From the NCBI RefSeq assembly GCF_001280015.1, contig NZ_LGDV01000219.1:1-39603 (forward strand): DNA of 39,603 nt, in the 5' to 3' direction. The position numbers and the translations under genes are program-made. The notes under the pieces were generated by a model. It was not told the origin of the DNA, ran no database searches, and was given only the letters and a program-made list of their open reading frames with translations. Each line of letters starts with the position of its first letter. Position 1 is the first letter of the stretch. This DNA comes from Streptomyces sp. MMG1121 (GTDB lineage: Bacteria > Actinomycetota > Actinomycetes > Streptomycetales > Streptomycetaceae). This document shows positions 34,390 to 39,603 of this stretch, piece by piece.

Positions 34390-35913
34390 TCACGAGCCCT
34401 GCGGCTGCCGCGCCGCCGCCTCGGACAGGCGCGGACCGGTCGGCAGGAACGTCGACCACGCCATGGGGATGGGCGTAGGCGTCACCTTCTCGTAGCCGAG
34501 GCGGGTCTGGGCGATCTTCGCCTCGCTCAGCTCCTGCTTGCGCTGGTTTGCGGAGGTGCCGATGCCCTGATCGTCGGTGGCGCTGTCGCTGTTGGACTGC
34601 AGGGCGTAGCGCAGGCCGGTGTCGGTGACCAGGAAGACGCTGCCGGCCGAGGTCTCCGTGCCCTGGAACTGACGGTAGAGCTGGCCGGAGCCCGGAGTGG
34701 CGTACGCACTGGAGGATCCGGTGGGCAGCTGGGCGGGAAAGTCGGTGCCGACCCAGGTCGAGAGGGTGGTGCTGCCCTTGTCACCGACGGAGCGCAGCAC
34801 GTTGCAGACCGTGTTGCGGCCACTGGTGGTGCTGGAGCCGTCGTTCACCGTCCTCGGCTTGTACGTCGGCCAGTTCTTTCCCCCCTCGAACGTCGTGCTG
34901 TCGTCGGCCGCGCTGGGGCTGACCTGCTGCGCCTCACCAGCCTGGCCGACGTTGATGAGGGCGCCGCTGTTGAGGAGGAGGGTGGCCGTGAACTCGGAGA
35001 TGCGGGCCACCTTCCCCCGCAGTACGACGTAGTACGTCATCGTCTGGCCGTCGTACGCCTTGATGACCTCGCCGATCTTGTCGTTCTGCCCCAGCAGAGG
35101 GGAGGCGTTGGCCTTCTGTCCGGGCGTGCCCTGAATCTTCGGAATCGAGATCGGGTCGCCCTTGTGCAGGGTGTCGAGCCAGTCCTGGGAGACGCGCTGC
35201 GGGGTGCGGCCCTGGGTGTCGAGGGCCTTGAGCAGTTCCTTGTCGTTCGGGTCGGCGATCTCGTACGCCGTGCCCTGCGCGTCGACGACGTACTGGGTCT
35301 TGCCGTCCGGGGCGACGACGTACATCAGGTCGCCGCCGGTGAGCTTGGAGGGCCCGTCCGTCTTGGACCATTCCTTCTCGGCGAGGACGAACGCCGCTTT
35401 CTGGATGGCCCGGCCGCCGTCGCCGGGACGCTCGCAGACCGCCCAGCGTTTGGCGGCCGACGCCTCGTCCGCGGAGGGCAGGCGGTCGGGGGCGTAGGGG
35501 ATGCCGATGGTCGCGCCGTGCGGGGGCTTGCCGCTGTCCAGGATCTTCTCGTCGACGGTGATGACGCTGTCGTTGCTGGGGTCCAGCAGGAGCTTGGCCG
35601 AGGCCATGTTGAGGACCGGGTGCAACTGGACCTGCTTGCCCGTCTTCAGGACGACGTACCGGGTGGTCGACTTGCTCGCGACGATGACGTGTTCGCCCGG
35701 TGTGTCCCAGCCCTTGGGCGCCGTCGGGCTGAACATGCCGATGGCGCCGAACACGGCGAGGGTCACGGCGCCGACGACGAGGCCCGGCACCAGTGCGCCC
35801 AGCGGCTTGGGGGCACCTTCCTCGGAGCCCGACGGGGAAGGCTGCAGGAATGACGCGAGCGTGCGGCGCTTCGCGAAGGTGTAGGCGTTGAGTTCGTCCC
35901 GCCGTGATGCCAT
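34390..35913 (-). CDS. eccB: Type VII secretion protein EccB
   Basis: 507 residues. A cytosolic N-terminus with the EccB signature (RRDELNAYTFAKRRTLASFL) is followed by one membrane helix (about 38-61) and a large exported domain with repeated motifs (TRYVVLKTGKQVQLHPVLN, LMYVVAPDGKTQYVV). A late Cys pair (CERPGDGG..., VCNVL) is likely disulphide-forming. The C-terminal ~20 residues are Pro/Arg/Gln-rich. EccB forms the periplasm-side part of the ESX complex. ATG at 35913; first gene of the eccB-mycP-membrane protein unit, divergent from eccE across 205 nt. Confidence 0.95.
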   Translation of the reverse strand: MASRRDELNAYTFAKRRTLASFLQPSPSGSEEGAPKPLGALVPGLVVGAVTLAVFGAIGMFSPTAPKGWDTPGEHVIVASKSTTRYVVLKTGKQVQLHPVLNMASAKLLLDPSNDSVITVDEKILDSGKPPHGATIGIPYAPDRLPSADEASAAKRWAVCERPGDGGRAIQKAAFVLAEKEWSKTDGPSKLTGGDLMYVVAPDGKTQYVVDAQGTAYEIADPNDKELLKALDTQGRTPQRVSQDWLDTLHKGDPISIPKIQGTPGQKANASPLLGQNDKIGEVIKAYDGQTMTYYVVLRGKVARISEFTATLLLNSGALINVGQAGEAQQVSPSAADDSTTFEGGKNWPTYKPRTVNDGSSTTSGRNTVCNVLRSVGDKGSTTLSTWVGTDFPAQLPTGSSSAYATPGSGQLYRQFQGTETSAGSVFLVTDTGLRYALQSNSDSATDDQGIGTSANQRKQELSEAKIAQTRLGYEKVTPTPIPMAWSTFLPTGPRLSEAAARQPQGS

Positions 35914-36050
35914 CTGTGTCCGCTCTCTCCCCGTTGCGGAGCCGTGGGGAACCTGTGAAGATCCGTCCCCCGCCTCGGTTGCCTCTGCTGCCTCGACTGT
36001 CAGAGCCGCCCCCTACTATGCCTGTTGCGTGGACGTGCTCGTGGCACGGG

Positions 36051-36056
36051 TAGGGT
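36051..36056 (+). promoter_or_regulatory. Possible -10 element upstream of eccE
   Basis: TAGGGT at 36051-36056 in the 205-nt eccB-eccE divergent gap. A TTGCGT at 36025-36030 is 20 nt upstream, too far for a good -35, so the call is weak. Confidence 0.3.
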
Positions 36057-36118
36057 GCTGACGGCTTGCAGGGACCGGAGCGCATGGGTTTCCGGGAGAG
36101 TTCGGGGGTTTTGGACAG

Positions 36119-37489
36119 ATGGCTTCCGCAACGCGGACCCGGTCGCGATCGCAATCGAGGTCACACTCGGCTGGTGCGCGCCGGTCGGGCACCCGCGGCT
36201 CGTCCTCCTCCCGGCCGGCCGCCCAGCAGCCACGCACTCCCTACCAGGGCGCTTTCACCCCGCAGTTGGAGTCCCGTTCGGGACGCGGCGGTTCGTTCGC
36301 GCTGCAGCGGCTGGTGCTGCTGGAGATCGCGGGCGCACTCGTGGTGTGCGGATGGCTCGTGGACACGATCGCACTGATCGCCGCCATCCCGGTCGCCGCC
36401 CTGCTCGTGGTGCTCGCCGTCGTACGACGCCGGGGGCGCTCACTGCCCGAATGGCTCAGCACCTTGCTGGCGCTGCGAGCCCGCAGGCGGCGCGCGGAGA
36501 GCACGCCGGTACCGCCGGGTACCGACTCCGGTCTCGCGCCCGCCGTGGAGTGTGACCCGACCCTGCGCACCCACAGCTACAGTCGCGGCGACGACCGCGA
36601 CCAGCGGCCGATCGGGATGGTGGGTGACGGCGGCTTCCTGACCGCGGTGCTCCAGGTGGAGTCCGATGCGGACGCGCTGCGCGCAGAGCGCGGCCGCAGA
36701 CCGCTGCCGGTCGCCCTGGTCCGGGATGTCCTCGAAGTGGACGGCATCCGGCTGGAGTCGGCACAGATCGTGGTGCACACCCAGCCCGCTCCGGCGCTGC
36801 ATCTGCCTCAGCAGTCGGTCGTGGTCAGCAACTACGCGCCCCTGCAGGCCGAGACCGGCTCCCCCGCCGTACGCATCACCTGGATCGCGCTCAAGCTCGA
36901 CCCCGAGCTGTGCCCGGAGGCGGTGGCCGCGCGCGGCGGCGATCTGCTGGGGGCGCAGAAGTGCCTGGTGCGCTCGGCGGAGCATCTGGCCAGCCGCCTG
37001 ACGGGCGCCGGATTCCGGGCGAGCGTGCTCACCGAGGAAGAGCTGACGGCCGCCATCGCCACGTCCGCGTGCGCCAACCCGATGGTGACGGCACAGGCCG
37101 CCCAGGCCGGGCGGGGCGAGTCTCCGCAGCGCCGTACCGAGGAGTCCAGCCGCAGCTGGCGCTGCGACAACCGCCGGCACACGACCTACTGGGTGCGCCG
37201 CTGGCCCCAACTGGGCGGCTCCGGCGGCTCGCTGGCGCAGTTGGTGGCGAAGCTGACGGAGGTACCCGCACTCGCGACGACCTTCAGTCTGACGCTGGCC
37301 AAGGGAGCGCAGCAGGACGTGTCCATCACGGGCCATCTGCGGATCACCGGCCGCAGCAACCAGGAACTGACCAACGCGCGCCGCGACCTGGAGCTCGCGG
37401 CGCGGCAGACACGCACCGGGCTCGCGCGCCTGGACCGTGAACAGCTCCCCGGCGTCCTGGCCACCCTGCCGCTCGGAGGTGCGCGCTGA
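36119..37489 (+). CDS. eccE: Type VII secretion protein EccE
   Basis: 456 residues. A Ser/Arg-rich, likely disordered N-terminus (1-60) precedes two adjacent membrane helices (about 62-81 and 82-102). A cytosolic domain follows with the EccE pattern (RPIGMVGDGGFLTAVLQV, VRITWIALKLDPELCPEAVAARGG, RWPQLGGSGGSLAQLVAKL). EccE is a peripheral subunit of the ESX membrane complex. ATG at 36119 with a GGGGG stretch 10 nt upstream; the start is less certain than for its neighbours. Its stop overlaps the next ATG (TGATG), so the two are coupled. Confidence 0.9.
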   Translation: MASATRTRSRSQSRSHSAGARRSGTRGSSSSRPAAQQPRTPYQGAFTPQLESRSGRGGSFALQRLVLLEIAGALVVCGWLVDTIALIAAIPVAALLVVLAVVRRRGRSLPEWLSTLLALRARRRRAESTPVPPGTDSGLAPAVECDPTLRTHSYSRGDDRDQRPIGMVGDGGFLTAVLQVESDADALRAERGRRPLPVALVRDVLEVDGIRLESAQIVVHTQPAPALHLPQQSVVVSNYAPLQAETGSPAVRITWIALKLDPELCPEAVAARGGDLLGAQKCLVRSAEHLASRLTGAGFRASVLTEEELTAAIATSACANPMVTAQAAQAGRGESPQRRTEESSRSWRCDNRRHTTYWVRRWPQLGGSGGSLAQLVAKLTEVPALATTFSLTLAKGAQQDVSITGHLRITGRSNQELTNARRDLELAARQTRTGLARLDREQLPGVLATLPLGGAR

Positions 37490-38253
37490 TGACCACGATG
37501 ACCTCGCCCACGCCGTCGGGCGGGACCTCCTCGACGTCGGGCCTCGGCGAGCGACTGCGCACGGGCTTCGGCCTCCTAGGCCCCCGCCACCCGCGGCACG
37601 CACTGCCCGTGGAGCAGGCGGATGCGCTGTCCCTGCCCCTCGGCGACGACGGTGTGGTGGTCGGCGTCAACGCCGAGGGTCAGCCCGCCGTCCTCGGGGT
37701 CAACCGTCCGACGCCGTACGACATCGTGCTCATCGGCGGCCTGTGGACCGCGCAGGTCATGGCGCTGCGCGCGGCGGCGACGGGCGCGCGGGTAGCCGTG
37801 GAGACAGGGCGGCCCCAGGCCTGGATGCCCATGGTGCACGCCATGGGCGGCGGACAGAACGGCCTGGCGGTGTACGACGTCGGCCGCGTGCCCCCGCAGG
37901 GCGCCTCGGCCGGGACGCCGGTGCTGGTCGTGCGCGACTGCGGCATGCGACCGCCGCGCGGGCGCGTGGTGTCGGCGCCGTGGCAGTCCGTCCTCACGCT
38001 GCTGCCGTATCTGAGCCCGGTGGCGCCCCGGTTGATGCGTCAGGCGCGTCTGGTGGGCGTGCAGCGGGTGTCACCGGACGAGGCGGCGGAGATCGGGCGG
38101 GTGATTGGGCTCCCGCGCCCGGAACTCGAGACGCTGCCCACGCTGCCCGACGGTGTGACGCTCTGGTGCACGGAGCGGGACCGGCAGTACGTGGTGACCC
38201 GGGCGACCGACGCCGAGACCGGCCTGCTGGGCGTGGCCCGCCGAATGGACTGA
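37489..38253 (+). CDS. EccE-coupled protein, unknown function
   Basis: 254 residues. A Thr/Ser/Gly-rich start is followed by an alpha/beta-looking domain (DIVLIGGLWTAQVMALRAAATGARVAVETGRP, then VLVVRDCGMRPPRGR) without signal peptide or membrane span. The region VLIGGLWTAQVMALRAAA resembles part of a nucleotide- or dinucleotide-binding fold but lacks a clear P-loop. The overlap with eccE shows it belongs to the secretion system. I recognise it only as conserved next to eccE in Streptomyces. Likely cytosolic accessory factor. Confidence 0.75.
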   Translation: MTTMTSPTPSGGTSSTSGLGERLRTGFGLLGPRHPRHALPVEQADALSLPLGDDGVVVGVNAEGQPAVLGVNRPTPYDIVLIGGLWTAQVMALRAAATGARVAVETGRPQAWMPMVHAMGGGQNGLAVYDVGRVPPQGASAGTPVLVVRDCGMRPPRGRVVSAPWQSVLTLLPYLSPVAPRLMRQARLVGVQRVSPDEAAEIGRVIGLPRPELETLPTLPDGVTLWCTERDRQYVVTRATDAETGLLGVARRMD

Positions 38254-38611
38254 CATCTCCCCAACTTGGTCCGGTTTCAAGGCAACTGGCGGACTAAAGT
38301 CCGGATTGACCCGCTATCGACGACTGGCCGCGATGCGTCGGCGTCACGTTTTGGTGTACGTACGCGTGCACCGCGGCGGCCTCGAGCCCGGTGTGACGCG
38401 TCGGACGGGCACGAAGGGGTGGCCGGGCCTGCCGGCCTCGTCGCATTGGTGATTAGGCTGGGGGCGGGCACGTCGCGAAAATCCCGCGAGCGGGGGTGCG
38501 CGCCCCGCACCAAGGGGCCGCTGGGCCCAAGGGGGAAGCCCGGCGAATCGTACGACAGGGACGGTCGCCCCCAGCACGGCATGAGGGTGTTCGACCACAC
38601 CAGGAGGAACT
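38254..38611. other. Intergenic region between the EccE partner and the EspI-like gene
   Basis: 358 bases without a gene. It holds the dyad at 38290-38303, a small hairpin (GGTGCG/CGCACC, 38495-38500 with 38506-38511), a weak -10-like TAGGCT near 38453, and an excellent ribosome site AGGAGG at 38602-38607 for the next GTG. Confidence 0.6.
38290..38303. promoter_or_regulatory. DosR/DevR-like palindrome
   Basis: A perfect dyad CGGACTAAAGTCCG. Its 12-bp core GGACTAAAGTCC matches the core of the mycobacterial DosR box (GGGACTWWAGTCCC); the outer positions differ. It lies about 310 nt before the EspI-like start, with no other gene between. Streptomyces has DosR-type regulators (OsdR); binding here is inference. 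Confidence 0.4.
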
Positions 38612-39603
38612 GTGAACAGCGATCGGGACGGGATCCGCGGGGGCTGGGACACACCCGACGACGACCAGACCGACGCGGAGTCCGCCATCGAGATGACGGG
38701 CGAGTTCACCATCGACTACGCGCCGCCCGCCTGGTACACGCAGAACGCGTCGGGTCAGCCCGGCGCGCCTGCCTCCGCACCGGTGCCGCCTCCGCCGCCT
38801 GCCGTCCAGCCTTCCGCCACTCCGTCGCAGGGCGCTCCGTTCACTCCGCCGCAGGGGACCCCGTACGCTCCCCCGCCGCCTCCGCCCGCGCCGGCGCACG
38901 GCGCCCCCTTCCCGCCGCCCGTGCAGCCCGCGCCGCCGCCCGTGCAGCCCGCGCCGCCTGTCGGGAGTCCTGTGCCCATGCCGCAGTTGCCGCAGGGCTT
39001 CGAGCCGCAGCCGCCGCAGGTTGCCCCGCAGGTCCAGCCCGAGGTGCCGGCCGCCGCCGCGGTCGAGCCGGAGACGAGCAACGGGGATCTGGAGAGCGGG
39101 GCCACCATGCGGTTCTCCGCCGTGGCCCTGAAGCGCGAGATGGCCGAGATCGCCGAGCGCGCGGCAGCCGTCAAGAAGGACGCCGAATCCGTCGGCACGG
39201 GCTCCGCAGAGACTGAGGCGACGGGGACGGCTGACGCCGACAGCACTGGTACCGAGGGCGCCCCGGAGGCCGTGGCGGTTTCGGAGGGCCCTGTCGAGAG
39301 TGCCGAGGGGGCGGAGCAGGCTGAGGCCCCGGTCGCCGAGGAGACCTCGGACGGCGCCGACGCGCCCGGCGACGCCGCGGCCGAGAGCGACGGCCCCGAC
39401 GACTCCCGTGATTCCGATGACTTCGGGGTCGGTGGCGATGCGGATCGGGGCGAGAGCGGCAGCGGTGTCCAGACCGAGGGGACGGACGGCGCGCCACAGG
39501 GCTCCGCCGACGGGCCGGACTCCGGTGCCGCCATGTCCGCGGACGGTGTGACACAGGGCGCCGAGGCGCCGGAGGCCACCGCGCAGGACAGCACGGCGGG
39601 ACC
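38612..39603 (+). CDS. EspI-like Pro-rich ESX protein, N-terminal part (runs off the window)
   Basis: At least 330 codons, open to the window edge. The GTG at 38612 has AGGAGG 4 nt upstream. After an acidic start and the block MTGEFTIDYAPPAWYTQNASG (residues 28-48, given as its key part), there is a long Pro/Gln/Ala-rich stretch (to about 150). A short helix (MRFSAVALKREMAEIAERA) and an acidic Glu/Ala/Gly/Asp-rich segment follow. In mycobacterial ESX-1, EspI has such a Pro-rich head and a C-terminal MinD-like ATPase. I infer the same here; no ATPase motif is inside the window. Confidence 0.8.
   Translation, partial: MNSDRDGIRGGWDTPDDDQTDAESAIEMTGEFTIDYAPPAWYTQNASGQPGAPASAPVPPPPPAVQPSATPSQGAPFTPPQGTPYAPPPPPPAPAHGAPFPPPVQPAPPPVQPAPPVGSPVPMPQLPQGFEPQPPQVAPQVQPEVPAAAAVEPETSNGDLESGATMRFSAVALKREMAEIAERAAAVKKDAESVGTGSAETEATGTADADSTGTEGAPEAVAVSEGPVESAEGAEQAEAPVAEETSDGADAPGDAAAESDGPDDSRDSDDFGVGGDADRGESGSGVQTEGTDGAPQGSADGPDSGAAMSADGVTQGAEAPEATAQDSTAG
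38915..38956 (+). repeat. Tandem 21-bp repeat in the EspI-like gene
   Basis: Two perfect tandem copies (38915-38935 and 38936-38956), encoding PPVQPAP twice. Pro-rich disordered segment; copy number may vary between strains. Confidence 0.85.

Overview
The window is high-GC actinobacterial DNA and almost certainly a Streptomyces chromosome. Codons are G/C-ending and GTG/TTG starts are common. The gene order rnj-dapA-thyX ... dapB-M16 protease-pnp-rpsO runs straight into the Streptomyces ESX-type (type VII) secretion locus. The first ~244 bases, read on the minus strand, match what I remember of the Streptomyces rRNA operon leader, so a 16S gene probably starts just left of the window.

Layout. 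1-11.2 kb is conserved housekeeping: RNase J, dihydrodipicolinate synthase, flavin-dependent thymidylate synthase, two small membrane proteins, a TPR-like membrane protein, dihydrodipicolinate reductase, an M16 protease, PNPase and S15. Hairpins flank nearly every unit, including structured leaders before rnj and pnp. 10.9-39.6 kb is the type VII region. It starts with a lone DUF397 protein, then eccD (-) and eccC (+) diverge. A plus-strand module follows: a small helical protein, a 761-residue WXG-type protein and a lipoprotein, with an IS630-family element inserted exactly at the lipoprotein stop codon. Next, on the minus strand, come two membrane Ser/Thr kinases with beta-propeller-like outer domains and a pseudokinase, the WXG100 pair, a first mycosin, a large WXG protein with a Pro/Thr-rich tail, and a small helical protein. 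Then come a membrane protein, the second mycosin and eccB. Finally, on the plus strand, are eccE, a conserved partner and the N-terminal part of an EspI-like Pro-rich protein that runs off the right edge.

How the genes fit together. EccB/C/D/E form the membrane channel and EccC is its three-ATPase motor. The mycosins are membrane-anchored subtilases. The WXG100 pair and probably the two larger WXG proteins are substrates. The kinase-pseudokinase trio sits between substrates and machinery and may sense the envelope. No EccA-like gene is visible.

Most interesting points: a sequence before eccC that fits the RecA-independent DNA-damage (PafBC-type) promoter consensus exactly; a clear pseudokinase upstream of two PQQ-type kinases whose membrane segments carry twin-arginine-like motifs; a low-GC effector-like module with a lipoprotein; and an IS630 copy that has lost its catalytic core in frame yet keeps perfect ends and preserved the host stop codon. 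Functions come from motifs and memory of families; no database search was possible.
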